64,000 nt of DNA from Spirochaetales bacterium. GTDB lineage: Bacteria; Spirochaetota; Spirochaetia; SZUA-6; JAFGRV01. This document shows positions 8,783 to 17,726 of the stretch, in pieces. The stretch covers positions 17,481 through 81,480 of the forward strand of contig JAFGHO010000029.1 in assembly GCA_016930085.1 (NCBI GenBank). Reading direction: 5' to 3'. The number at the start of each line of letters is the position of its first letter. Within the stretch, counting starts at the first letter, position 1. Under the pieces are notes generated by a model. That model was not told where the DNA came from. It saw nothing but the letters and a program-made list of their open reading frames with translations, and ran no database searches. Made by a program: the position numbers and the translations under genes.

Positions 8783-9571
8783 TCACCCTTCGAGTTCCGC
8801 AGCCCGAAAGGCCGAGCTTTCTACCGCGTCGATGACGGCGGCGGTAAATCCGCCTGCCTCGAGCGCCCGGATGCCGGCTATCGTCGTTCCGGCCGGTGAG
8901 ATGACCCTGCTGAGCAGTTCGACCGGGTTTTCGCCGCTTTTTTCCATGACCGCGCACGCCCCTTCGATTGTTTTGAGGGCGATCTGTATCGAGGTCTGAT
9001 ATTGAATCCCGGAGGCGACACCGCCGAGGGCCAGCGCATGAACGAACGCGAACACATAAGCGATACCCGACCCCGAAAGCCCGGTCACGGCGGGCATGAG
9101 GTTTTCCGGAAGTTCGCACGGGGTGCCGAGGGCGCCCGCGATCGCAGTACAATCCTTCCTGAACTCTTCGTCCGCCCCGTCGCCGAAGGCAATCCCCACG
9201 AGGGCTTTCCCTTCCATGGCCGCGAGGTTCGGCATAAAGCGGCAGACCGTATCGGTCGACAGGTGTTGTTTGAAAAAATCGATGGTCCTGCCCGCGACGA
9301 TGCTGATGATCTTGCCGTTCTGTGCCGATTTTCCCGTTTCCCCGAAAAACCGGGTGAGTTCCTGGGGTTTCACGGCTATCACCGCGATATCCGCCCGCGC
9401 AAACAACTCCTTTTTATCGACGACGGTGATGTGATGCTTTTCCGTTGCCTCTGTGATTCGATCCCGCTTCGCTTCGGCCACGACAACCTCATACTCGCTT
9501 TTTTTATTCAACAGACCTTTTGCCAGGGCCGATCCCATGTTTCCAAAACCGATAATACCTATTGTTTTCAC
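8783..9571 (-). CDS. proC: Pyrroline-5-carboxylate reductase
   Basis: Last step of proline synthesis: NAD(P)H-dependent reduction of 1-pyrroline-5-carboxylate to proline. The 262-residue protein has an N-terminal Rossmann fold with the dinucleotide motif GFGNMGSALAKG at about residues 8-19. It then has the family core VAGRTIDFFKQHL, the segment FMPNLAA and the dimerisation-domain signature starting TGLSGSGIAYVF. Near the end is VISPAGTTIAGIRALEAGGF, the proC C-terminal pattern. Translation starts at GTG 9571, preceded by a purine-rich GGAGCGGAAG. A good promoter at 9609-9637 makes it a single-gene unit. Confidence 0.95.
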   Translation of the reverse strand: MKTIGIIGFGNMGSALAKGLLNKKSEYEVVVAEAKRDRITEATEKHHITVVDKKELFARADIAVIAVKPQELTRFFGETGKSAQNGKIISIVAGRTIDFFKQHLSTDTVCRFMPNLAAMEGKALVGIAFGDGADEEFRKDCTAIAGALGTPCELPENLMPAVTGLSGSGIAYVFAFVHALALGGVASGIQYQTSIQIALKTIEGACAVMEKSGENPVELLSRVISPAGTTIAGIRALEAGGFTAAVIDAVESSAFRAAELEG

Positions 9572-9608
9572 CTTCCGCTCCTTATGAGATAGTTTCTCTC
9601 AAGCACCA

Positions 9609-9637
9609 ATCATAACCGGTGTGATGAATAATGTCAA
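9609..9637 (-). promoter_or_regulatory. Promoter of proC
   Basis: On the minus strand TTGACA (9637-9632), a 17-base spacer and TATGAT (9614-9609). The predicted start is near 9602, leaving a 31-base leader with a ribosome binding site, in contrast to the leaderless promoters elsewhere in the window. Confidence 0.65.
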
Positions 9638-9661
9638 AATGGGACCGACTTCATCCTTCGG

Positions 9662-11908
9662 TTATTTATCCGCTTTTCCGATGAGCGCGGTTTTTTCAGC
9701 AGCTGGTGATTTTTTCTGGTTTTCTTTTTTTTGTTTTTTCGCCTTTACTTTCCGGAAAAATCTGTAGGCTGTTTTAACGTCATCCCTTACGACTTTGGAT
9801 GCGCCGTAGAATATCCGATTCAGGTTTTGTATATACGTGTCGATGAAGTTCGAGTATTTTGGTACGGATTCCTTTATACGCTCACCCCACTCGATCCAGC
9901 CGATCGTCTCGGGTAGATCGATTCCTTTTTTCTGCTGCTTCCTGACGATTTTACGAGAAAGCATGATGAGTGTCTTCCTGTTTTTTATGAACATATATCG
10001 GAACATGTAGAAATACCGGATAAAGAGAAGTAAGAGCATTATCGGGACCAGTCCGTACAGGATAAGCACCGGATCGATACTGAAGGACAGCCAGTTTTCC
10101 GTAAGCAGTTTTTCTTCGACAATAGGCCGTCCCATCATATACGAAAGCTGCCTTTGTGTCTGCTGATTGAGCATTATCTGTCTGTCAAAGACAAGTCCAG
10201 ACTCCGTTTTATGATAATTGAACGGAAGGACGGCCGGTGTTGCCTCCTCAATCGTCCAGCCGGTATCGTTATAATAGACTTCGGGCCACACATGGGCCGC
10301 GTATCCGTTTATTGTCGTCACGTACCCTGCAAACGCACTCCCCCCGGTTTCATTTGGCTGCGGCAGAATGGCAAGAAAACCGGTCGCGTATCTTGCCGGG
10401 ATACCGTTGAGCCGCGCGAGAAAGATAAAAGCGGTGGTAAAATGCACACTGTATCCTCCCTTCCGTTCGAAGAGAAATCCGTCGATCAGTGTCACCCGCG
10501 CCTCCGATTCTCCGGTCTCGAGATTGTAGATGCAGTTGAGTGAAAGATATTCCCTGATCCGCCGGACACAGAGCCGCGGGTCGCCCTCCGCCTTTAACGC
10601 TTCGGCCAGGGCGCGGACATCATTCGAAACGAAATAGGGGATATCGAGATAGGTGTCCGCATCAATACGATCTTCACGCGGCCGTTTCCCCCTCCGGAGA
10701 TAGACCGTATCGTTTGAAATCAGTTTGTCGTGATCGTCGAGATAAAATCCCGTATCGTAATCGCCGAAGACGATCATCGGTTTTACACGCTTGAACCGGA
10801 AAAAGACGGTGTCGAGTGTGTGCGGGAGAAAGGCATAATATTCGCCCAGTACGGTAACCCTGATCTCCCCTTCCTTTTTTTTATCTTTGGATACCTCGTA
10901 TTGGATCGGGGAATCGTTCTCCCCTTCTCCCGTTTTTGGGGAACTCCCGTACTTCTGTGATTCGAGGTGATAATCCGTATATGCCGGTGTCTGCCATTCA
11001 TCATTCGTAAATGTAGAATGAATACGGGTTCTCAAGTATATCGCGGTATCGCCGGGATTTCCCTCGACCTCGAAAAGGGGAATCGAGGAGAGGATGGGTG
11101 TCGCGCCGAGTGCCCGTTTGTACTCGTCTTCAAAAGAAAATCCGAACTCCGGAATTTCATAAATGAGGGGTATCTGCGGGAAAAAAGTCGAAACCGTACC
11201 GCGCAGTGTCGTGGAAATTTCGTCGATCGCATCGCTTTCCCGCACTTTCACTACATTCTGCAATCCATAGCCGATGAGAAAACAGAGGGTGACGACAAGG
11301 CACGAAAAAACGATGCTTCTCACCCTGCTTCCCTGATTGAGATATTTGCGTGCGTTATAAATGAAGACGAAAAAAAGGATCGCTAGAAAAATACCATAGA
11401 TGATATCCATCTGGAAAACAAGGGCGGCAAGCGCGCTGATGATCAAAAACATACCTAAAACCGCGCCGCCGAAATCATGGGTAATGACGGTACAGGCAAA
11501 TGTCGTGGAAAAAAAGGCAATAAAGAGTATGAAAATGTTGACAACCCGTCCAGGATTCATGAAATTGGTTTGCATGATTTGAAAAAGCCGCCGGTAGGAG
11601 TTTGCCGGGGTGATAAGAATGCCGACAGTCAAAAGCAGTGCAAAAACAACGGAGAAAATGCCCGAAAGAACAATACAAGCCCGTTTTATACGGGGTGTAG
11701 CCAATTCCGCGACAAGAATCAGGGTCGGTTTTACCATGACCAGAATAACGATAAACGGAATCGACAGATGTGACTGAAGGATAAGCCGGGCGGCGATGGG
11801 AATGGCGAGCGCGAAAAGATATGCGACGATCACCTTTGCCGCAAGGTTTTTCACTACGTTGAGTGGGGTGAGTTTCGATCCTGATCCAGCGGTCGTTTCT
11901 TCAGCCAT
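9662..11908 (-). CDS. Transglutaminase-fold membrane protein (TgpA-like), catalytic Cys replaced
   Basis: Third gene of a MoxR-DUF58-transglutaminase unit, a set commonly linked to envelope or protein-maturation functions. From ATG 11908 the protein has 748 residues. It has an N-terminal bundle of about six or seven membrane helices to about residue 215, an external region, a transglutaminase-core domain at about 440-560, another helix near 635-660 and a charged cytoplasmic tail. The fold motifs are present (ARLNGIPARYATGF and AAHVWPEVYY), but the active-site position reads G-G-Y-S-V-H-F, so the usual Cys is Ser (AGT codon). The third residue reads Glu in EEATPA where DATP is usual. It is therefore probably not a standard thiol enzyme. 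The start overlaps the DUF58 gene by 8 bases with GGAG upstream. A longer frame to 11959 lies inside DUF58. Confidence 0.8.
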   Translation of the reverse strand: MAEETTAGSGSKLTPLNVVKNLAAKVIVAYLFALAIPIAARLILQSHLSIPFIVILVMVKPTLILVAELATPRIKRACIVLSGIFSVVFALLLTVGILITPANSYRRLFQIMQTNFMNPGRVVNIFILFIAFFSTTFACTVITHDFGGAVLGMFLIISALAALVFQMDIIYGIFLAILFFVFIYNARKYLNQGSRVRSIVFSCLVVTLCFLIGYGLQNVVKVRESDAIDEISTTLRGTVSTFFPQIPLIYEIPEFGFSFEDEYKRALGATPILSSIPLFEVEGNPGDTAIYLRTRIHSTFTNDEWQTPAYTDYHLESQKYGSSPKTGEGENDSPIQYEVSKDKKKEGEIRVTVLGEYYAFLPHTLDTVFFRFKRVKPMIVFGDYDTGFYLDDHDKLISNDTVYLRRGKRPREDRIDADTYLDIPYFVSNDVRALAEALKAEGDPRLCVRRIREYLSLNCIYNLETGESEARVTLIDGFLFERKGGYSVHFTTAFIFLARLNGIPARYATGFLAILPQPNETGGSAFAGYVTTINGYAAHVWPEVYYNDTGWTIEEATPAVLPFNYHKTESGLVFDRQIMLNQQTQRQLSYMMGRPIVEEKLLTENWLSFSIDPVLILYGLVPIMLLLLFIRYFYMFRYMFIKNRKTLIMLSRKIVRKQQKKGIDLPETIGWIEWGERIKESVPKYSNFIDTYIQNLNRIFYGASKVVRDDVKTAYRFFRKVKAKKQKKENQKKSPAAEKTALIGKADK

Positions 11909-13130
11909 GATACTCCATCTCGAGATCTTCGATAATTGTCTTTGAACTGTTGACGACAATAATCCTGGCGCCCCTGTTTTTCAGGGAATAAAAGAAATCC
12001 ATATTTTTTTCTTTTTGCTCCGGAATAAACCCCGATTGATTAAATACGACGGTAAATATTATCCCGGTGCCAAGCGAAGCCTCTATCAGATTAAAAAGAT
12101 CGAGATCGAGATTATGGGTGATAAAAAATATCGAGTTCGAATCTATCTTCTGTTCCTGCTCCTGAATTTTATAAAGCCGGGCGAGCGGGATCGTATCCTG
12201 AAAAATGAGACCGGTCGTCGATTCATAAAACTGTCCGAAATCCGCCCCATCCTTTCCCTCGAAATTATAAAATTCCCTCCCGGGAGCGATAATCGAGGTT
12301 TTAATCGCTTTATCGAGGAAAAATTTAACCAGGGCAACAAGAATTTCGACCGATGTATCCTCGACTTCGAGTTCATTTATCTTTTGATTGACCGGCCTTA
12401 TAAGATCGAAAAAGATCCTCACCGCGGGCTGGGGAGATGTTTCAAACTGCTTGATAAACGGCTTGCCGATAATCGCGAATTTCTTCCAGTAGATATGCTT
12501 GATTGGTTCACCCGACCTGTATTCCTTCAACTGGTCGAACATCGCGTAATCGGGTTCTCCGCCGAAGGGAAGCCCCTTATCGCCGCCTTCGATATCTTCG
12601 AGTCCCGGTTTAAACCGCTCCAGGTGCAGCACCCGCGGGTAGACATAAAAGGTTTTATGCCAGACCTTCATGCGGAACCTGAAGAAATGAAGGATATCCT
12701 CGACGACGACCTCCTTGAGACCGACCGTATAAATACCCCTGAACGGACAATCGATATCGAAGGTCCGGCTGAACATCCCTCCCGATTTCAGATAAAACTT
12801 AAAATCGGGAAGATTCACGTCCATGAGGGGGGTGATCGTCTTGAACTTGATGTTGACACACGGGAACGGTACGATGAACTCATTGGTAAAAGAGACAGTA
12901 TAGTTAACCGTCTCTCCCTTGACGGGGTGTTCCGTACTGAATTTCTGTACATATTTAAGAAAGCTGTAGGCAAGAACAAGGATTATAAAGGAAAAAACCG
13001 GAAAGAGTGAGAGGGTGACAAAGAGCATATACAAAAACGGATCGAAGTACGTACCCGCCAGAAACGCGATAAACGTCGCAAAAAGGTAGATGGATAATGC
13101 CCGAAGCCGGAGCGGATAACTCTTATTCAT
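11901..13130 (-). CDS. DUF58 domain protein
   Basis: Membrane-anchored protein of 409 residues. Two hydrophobic helices (about residues 12-60) precede a beta-rich region and the DUF58 signature at about 205-260 (FDQLKEYRSGEPIKHIYWKK, then GKPFIKQFE). The C-terminal half is like a degenerate von Willebrand A/metal-site fold. DUF58 proteins regularly accompany MoxR ATPases, which are thought to act as chaperones for the complex. Its ATG overlaps the moxR stop by 8 bases and its stop overlaps the next start by 8 bases, so the three genes are translationally coupled. No specific substrate can be inferred. Confidence 0.85.
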   Translation of the reverse strand: MNKSYPLRLRALSIYLFATFIAFLAGTYFDPFLYMLFVTLSLFPVFSFIILVLAYSFLKYVQKFSTEHPVKGETVNYTVSFTNEFIVPFPCVNIKFKTITPLMDVNLPDFKFYLKSGGMFSRTFDIDCPFRGIYTVGLKEVVVEDILHFFRFRMKVWHKTFYVYPRVLHLERFKPGLEDIEGGDKGLPFGGEPDYAMFDQLKEYRSGEPIKHIYWKKFAIIGKPFIKQFETSPQPAVRIFFDLIRPVNQKINELEVEDTSVEILVALVKFFLDKAIKTSIIAPGREFYNFEGKDGADFGQFYESTTGLIFQDTIPLARLYKIQEQEQKIDSNSIFFITHNLDLDLFNLIEASLGTGIIFTVVFNQSGFIPEQKEKNMDFFYSLKNRGARIIVVNSSKTIIEDLEMEYHG

Positions 13131-14085
13131 TGATTCCCGTCGGTATCTCCACGCTTTGCTTGATTCTGGTCACAATCATGTCCGCCGTTTTACTCTCGAT
13201 CTTGGCCTCGGCGGAGAGGACCAGCCTGTGGGCAAGAACCGGCTGCGCCATTTTAAGCACGTCTTCCGGTATCACATACCCGCGTTTTTTCATGAACGCC
13301 TCCGCCTGGGAAGCGAGAAGAAGGTGTTGGGATGCGCGGGGACTGAGTCCCAATTTTATATTCTTGCTTTTTCTCGATTCCGAGGCTATCTGGACGATGA
13401 AATGTTTGATGGCGTCGTCAACACGGATATTACGTATGATTTTACGGATGTCGATTATTTCTTCAGGCGTCGAGACCGTCTTCAAGCCGAGAAGCGGATT
13501 TGCTTCCTGAAACCTGTTGAGCATCATCACTTCGTTGTCTTCATCCAGGTACCCGATGGAAAACGAAATACCGAACCGGTCGACCTGCGCTTCGGGAAGA
13601 AGAAACGATCCGACAAACGTCACCGGGTTCTGGGTCGCGACGACAAAGAAAGGCTCCTTGAGTTTGTAGGTCACCCCGTCGACCGTGACGCTTTCCTCCT
13701 GCATGGCCTCGAGGAGACTCGACTGCGTACGGGGTGAAGCACGGTTGAGTTCGTCGGCAAGGATAAACTGGTGCATGACCGCTCCTTCCTTGAAAACAAA
13801 CTCTCTTTTTTCATTACTCCATACCGACATCCCGACAATATCTCCGGGGAGAAGGTCGGGCGTGAACTGGATACGACCGAAATCAAGCCCGACACTGGCA
13901 GCAAGGCACCGGGCGAGGGTCGTTTTACCCACACCGGGAATATCCTCAATCAACACGTGGAGGCCTGAAATGAAACCGATCAGCAGGATCCTGATCTGGT
14001 ACTCTTTTCCCACGAAGACCTTGCTGATATTTTCGATTATTTTGTTGACGATTTCCGCCTTTTTGGCAATGAGTTCTTCATCCAT
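13123..14085 (-). CDS. MoxR family AAA+ ATPase
   Basis: First gene of the MoxR-DUF58-transglutaminase operon. The 320-residue protein has Walker A GVGKTTLA at about 51-58, Walker B ILADELNRASP near 110-120, a sensor region VATQNPV and the C-terminal helical lid of AAA_3/AAA_lid proteins (LSPRASQHLLLASQAEA). Family members act as chaperone ATPases that activate or insert metal into partner proteins, here presumably the DUF58 protein. Start ATG 14085 is the only in-frame start before the ATPase fold. A TTGACA lies about 20 bases upstream but no good -10 box follows. Confidence 0.92.
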   Translation of the reverse strand: MDEELIAKKAEIVNKIIENISKVFVGKEYQIRILLIGFISGLHVLIEDIPGVGKTTLARCLAASVGLDFGRIQFTPDLLPGDIVGMSVWSNEKREFVFKEGAVMHQFILADELNRASPRTQSSLLEAMQEESVTVDGVTYKLKEPFFVVATQNPVTFVGSFLLPEAQVDRFGISFSIGYLDEDNEVMMLNRFQEANPLLGLKTVSTPEEIIDIRKIIRNIRVDDAIKHFIVQIASESRKSKNIKLGLSPRASQHLLLASQAEAFMKKRGYVIPEDVLKMAQPVLAHRLVLSAEAKIESKTADMIVTRIKQSVEIPTGINE

Positions 14086-14139
14086 GAATCAAATTTTAGG
14101 TTACCGCATGTCAAAATGCAAGGGATAAAGAAAAAAAAT

Positions 14140-14263
14140 AAATGATACGGGAGAAAAGATCCTCGGTCGAGTGCATCAAAGCTCACGAAGAAAATCAGAA
14201 CAGGGATTATCGGAACCAATGAATGATCCGGTAATTCAATCCCGACGGTATTCCGTATCATTT
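14140..14263. repeat. 11-bp inverted repeat flanking 102 bp in an intergenic region
   Basis: AAATGATACGG (14140-14150) and its exact complement CCGTATCATTT (14253-14263) bracket a 102-bp non-coding stretch between the divergent moxR and yjbQ genes. The match does not extend beyond 11 bp. It could be a worn-out small element or a pair of regulator sites. Confidence 0.35.
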
Positions 14264-14379
14264 GCCGTTACTCATTATGATCTTTGTATACTCTGTGAAA
14301 GACATATGCGTGATAAACAAAAACAATTGTCATAATTGACATCCGGGGGTAAAATGAAACGACAAAGAAGGAGGTTGTT

Positions 14380-14796
14380 ATGAAAAGCTTTCGCAGGGAA
14401 TTATGGTTTGAGGCAAAAAAACGAAGGGAACTTATCAATATCACCCCGATGGTAAAAAACTGCCTTACTGAAAGCGGTATAAAGGAAGGGCTGTTACTAT
14501 GCAATGCGATGCACATCACGGCAAGCGTCTTTATCAATGACGACGAAGCCGGGCTGCATGCCGATTTCGAAACATGGCTCGAAGGACTCGCGCCGGAAAA
14601 ACCGTATTCACGATACCGTCATAACGGGTATGAAGACAACGCGGACGCCCACCTGAAACGGACGATCATGGGGCGGGAGGTCGTTGTCGCTGTAACCGGC
14701 GGCGAACTCGATTTCGGACCGTGGGAACAGATCTTCTACGGGGAGTTCGACGGAAAGAGAAGGAAAAGGGTACTGGTAAAGATAATCGGTGAATAA
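14380..14796 (+). CDS. YjbQ family protein (UPF0047)
   Basis: Protein of 138 residues with the full YjbQ fold. It has an N-terminal strand set, [16 protein letters not shown], a conserved acidic/His segment with [15 protein letters not shown], and the C-terminal pattern [17 protein letters not shown]...KRVLVKIIG. These are the conserved positions of UPF0047, a family for which a weak thiamin-phosphate synthase activity has been reported in E. coli YjbQ. The true role is unsettled. AAGGAGG about 6 bases before the ATG makes the start secure. It stands alone, divergent from moxR and convergent with the export operon. Confidence 0.9.
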   Translation: MKSFRRELWFEAKKRRELINITPMVKNCLTESGIKEGLLLCNAMHITASVFINDDEAGLHADFETWLEGLAPEKPYSRYRHNGYEDNADAHLKRTIMGREVVVAVTGGELDFGPWEQIFYGEFDGKRRKRVLVKIIGE

Positions 14797-14858
14797 GAAG
14801 TCAATGTATCATATGCTTTGTCAGACCGGGGATAACGGCAATGTGAAACACAAATCAA

Positions 14859-14880
14859 AAGCGGCTCTCGAAACCCGCTT
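14859..14880. terminator. Putative bidirectional terminator between yjbQ and the export operon
   Basis: AAGCGG (14859-14864) and CCGCTT (14875-14880) pair around a 10-base loop between convergent genes. On the minus strand the stem is followed by TTGATTT, on the plus strand by a later run of five T. A short but plausible terminator, better for the minus-strand operon. Confidence 0.45.
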
Positions 14881-14903
14881 CGTGGTTTTTGAAAACTTTT
14901 CTC

Positions 14904-15794
14904 TTATATCTTGACCTTTACCTCCACGGACATCCCCGGCAGGAGAAATCGGGTTTCCGGTATACGGTCGAATACGATTTTAACCGGAATACGCTGCGTC
15001 GTTTTCGTAAACTCCCCGATAGAAAACGGCGGGGGAACAATACCGGCGCTTATACGTGCGACCCGGCCCGTGCAGTGAAGTTCCGGGTACGCGTCGATTG
15101 AAATCTCAACCCATGCATCCACATGGATCTTTCTGATTTTCGTTTCTTCGAAGTTTGCAATAACCCATAGATCGGAGAGATTATTTATCGAAAAGATAGT
15201 CTGACCGGACTGGACCACATCCCCGGGCATTGACGTCTGTTTCGCGATAACCCCAGACATCGGAGAGGTAATCCGTGTATTCAGCAATTGGGTCTGAATA
15301 ATTCCCAACTGGGCTTTGGCGGTATTAATTTGTGCCTCAGCAATTGCATATTGCGCCCGTGCCATATCGAAAGCTTTGGCTGCGTGGTCATTTTGTTCTT
15401 TTGTTGCCGCCCCGGAGGCAAACAGCACCTTTATACGATCGAAATCATCCCCTGCATTATCGAGACCTACTTTTGCCAGAAGCAGGTTCTGTTTTGAATA
15501 TTCTAAAGAAGCCTCCGCCTGTTTCTCCTGTGCGCGTAAATCCGCATCATCCAGAAGTACCAACAACTGCCCTTTTTCGACCGTATCTCCTTCCGAAAGA
15601 AGCAGGCTTTTTATCCGTCCCGGCATCTTCGCACTTATATTCACATGGTCGCCGTCAATCGCGGCATCGTCGGTACTGGCATAATTAATAGTCTCGACAA
15701 TCCAGATATAGCCGAACAATATGCCCACGGCAACGAGGATAAGCAATACCGCCAGACCGATAAAAAACGGTCTTTTCCGATCCTTGTCTTTCAT
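14904..15794 (-). CDS. HlyD/EmrA-type membrane fusion (periplasmic adaptor) protein
   Basis: Adaptor that would link an inner-membrane exporter to an outer-membrane channel. The 296-residue protein has an N-terminal membrane anchor (residues 10-30), then the first half of a lipoyl domain (DDAAIDGDHVNISAKMPGRI, VEKGQLLVLLDD). An alpha-helical hairpin lies at about 88-165, followed by the second lipoyl half (TRITSPMSGVIAKQTSMPGDVVQSGQ) and a beta-barrel domain. It is the last gene of the MarR-TolC-ABC-ABC-HlyD operon, 21 bases after the second ABC gene, so all three envelope layers of an exporter are encoded together. The pairing of an EmrA-like adaptor with ABC half-transporters, where an MFS pump is the usual EmrA partner, is notable but not unprecedented. 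Confidence 0.9.
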   Translation of the reverse strand: MKDKDRKRPFFIGLAVLLILVAVGILFGYIWIVETINYASTDDAAIDGDHVNISAKMPGRIKSLLLSEGDTVEKGQLLVLLDDADLRAQEKQAEASLEYSKQNLLLAKVGLDNAGDDFDRIKVLFASGAATKEQNDHAAKAFDMARAQYAIAEAQINTAKAQLGIIQTQLLNTRITSPMSGVIAKQTSMPGDVVQSGQTIFSINNLSDLWVIANFEETKIRKIHVDAWVEISIDAYPELHCTGRVARISAGIVPPPFSIGEFTKTTQRIPVKIVFDRIPETRFLLPGMSVEVKVKI

Positions 15795-15815
15795 GTGTCA
15801 TCTTCCCCTTTACAG

Positions 15816-17726
15816 TTAAGTATATATGTGTGCACCGGTAAACTGGCTGTTATACAACTCTGCATAGAAACCGTTTTTCGCCAGCAATTCCTCGTGATTT
15901 CCCATTTCTATGATGCTTCCGGCGTTCATGACCAGGATCAACTTCGCATCACGGATCGTAGAAAGCCGGTGCGCAATGACAAAACTTGTTCTCCCTTTCA
16001 TGAGTTTTTTCATTGCACGCTGGATAGCGACCTCGGTCCTTGTATCGACACTGCTGGTCGCTTCATCGAGGATAAGTATTGCCGGTTTCGCCAGAATGGC
16101 CCGTGCTATGGTCAACAGCTGTTTCTCACCCTGTGAAATATTCGAGGCTTCCTCCTTCAGGCGGAAATCATAACCGTTCGGCAACGCCCTTATAAAATGA
16201 TCCGCTTGGGCCGCTTTAGCGGCCTGAAAAACGTCTTTCTCCGCGGCGCCTTCGCGTCCATAGGCTATATTTTCCATAATCGTTCCGTTGAACAGCCATG
16301 TGTCCTGAAGAACCATGCCGAACATTGTCCGCAGGGCTCCGCGCCTGAAATCTCGTATATCCACCCCGTCAATGGTGATTGTACCGCCGGCAATATCGTA
16401 AAAACGCATCAGGAGATTGACGAGCGTCGTTTTTCCCGCCCCTGTCGGTCCGACTATCGCGATGGTCATTCCCGGCGTGACATTAATGTTCATGTCTTCC
16501 ATGAGGACTTCGTCGTCCCGGTACCCGAACCGTACATGGCTGAATATCACTTCACCCCTGGGCGAGGCGAGTGAAACGGCCTCCGGACTGTCGGGAAGTT
16601 CTTCCTGTTCGTCGAGAATTTCGAAAACACGTTCCGCCGAGGCGATTGTGGATTGGAGAATGTTGGCGATATTTGCCGTCTGTGCAATCGGCTGTGTAAA
16701 TTGTCTTGAATATTGAATAAAAGCCTGAATGTCGCCAAGCTCGAGCACCTTTCTGGCGGCCATGATGCCTCCGATAACACAAATCAGGACATACCCGATA
16801 TTGTTGATGAAGTTCATCATCGGCATAATAATTCCGGAAACAAACTGTGCCCTCCAACTCGCTTTATAGAGTCGCTTGTTTATCGTATCGAACCGGGCAA
16901 TCGATTCCCGCTCATGCCCGAATGCCCTGACAATGATATGGCCCGTATACATTTCCTCCACATGGCCGTTAAGCGCGCCCAATTCCTTTTGCTGTGCCGC
17001 AAAACTTTTTTGCGAGACCTTCGCTATATTCGCCGTTCCAAAAAACGAAAGCGGCAGGGTTATCATCGTGATAAGGGTCAGCCACGGGCTAATCGTAAGC
17101 ATCATAATTAAAACGCCGATTATCGTACAAACGGAAGTGATCAGCTGGGTAAGACTCTGCTGGAGTGACGAGCTTATCGTATCAATGTCATTCGTTACCC
17201 GGCTCATTATTTCACCATGAGTCCGTGAATCGAAAAACCTGAGGGGAAGTCGTGCGAGTTTATGATTGATGTCTCTACGCATATCAAACACCGTTTTCTG
17301 GGAAATACCGGCCATCTGATATTGCTGAATAAAACTGAACAGCGCACTCATACAATAAAGGAATATCAAAAACAGTATAATTCTCCCGATAAACATGAAA
17401 TCGATCGATGGAACAGGTTTCTTCAGATATATCGACATATATTTTGCCATGATTCCTTCAAAAAGCTTTGTCGTTGCCTTGCCCATAATTTTGGGACCCA
17501 CGATAGCAAAGACGGTACTCAATACGGCGAATATCAATACAATTGAAAGCTGTAACGCGTGCGGTTTCAGATAAACCATCAGCCTTTTCAATGTTCCCTT
17601 GAAATCCTTCGGCTTTTCGACAGGCCCCCTCCCCATCATTCCCGGACCGAACCGCGGACGTCCAATGCCTCCCGGGGGGCCGGGGGGCGGAGTGGTATTC
17701 TTGTTTATGGTGCGACCGTCACTCAT
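15816..17726 (-). CDS. ABC transporter half-subunit (exporter, TM-NBD fusion) 2
   Basis: ABC exporter subunit of 636 residues from ATG 17726, overlapping the stop of the first half-transporter by ATGA. An unusual proline/glycine-rich N-terminal extension (PPPGPPGGIG..., about 45 residues) precedes six membrane helices (about residues 50-350). The nucleotide-binding domain has Walker A VGPTGAGKTTL, a Q-loop MVLQDTWLFNGTI, the ABC signature as N-I-S-Q-G-E-K rather than LSGGQ, and Walker B ILILDEATSSVD. It would form a heterodimer with the neighbouring subunit, like the YheI/YheH or LmrCD drug exporters. A longer frame to 17780 lies inside the previous gene and is not used. Confidence 0.93.
   Translation of the reverse strand: MSDGRTINKNTTPPPGPPGGIGRPRFGPGMMGRGPVEKPKDFKGTLKRLMVYLKPHALQLSIVLIFAVLSTVFAIVGPKIMGKATTKLFEGIMAKYMSIYLKKPVPSIDFMFIGRIILFLIFLYCMSALFSFIQQYQMAGISQKTVFDMRRDINHKLARLPLRFFDSRTHGEIMSRVTNDIDTISSSLQQSLTQLITSVCTIIGVLIMMLTISPWLTLITMITLPLSFFGTANIAKVSQKSFAAQQKELGALNGHVEEMYTGHIIVRAFGHERESIARFDTINKRLYKASWRAQFVSGIIMPMMNFINNIGYVLICVIGGIMAARKVLELGDIQAFIQYSRQFTQPIAQTANIANILQSTIASAERVFEILDEQEELPDSPEAVSLASPRGEVIFSHVRFGYRDDEVLMEDMNINVTPGMTIAIVGPTGAGKTTLVNLLMRFYDIAGGTITIDGVDIRDFRRGALRTMFGMVLQDTWLFNGTIMENIAYGREGAAEKDVFQAAKAAQADHFIRALPNGYDFRLKEEASNISQGEKQLLTIARAILAKPAILILDEATSSVDTRTEVAIQRAMKKLMKGRTSFVIAHRLSTIRDAKLILVMNAGSIIEMGNHEELLAKNGFYAELYNSQFTGAHIYT

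Noticed and set aside
12015..13010. A 331-codon plus-strand frame opposite DUF58
   Set aside because: It is antisense to a gene with clear family motifs and operon coupling, and has no motif or ribosome binding site of its own.
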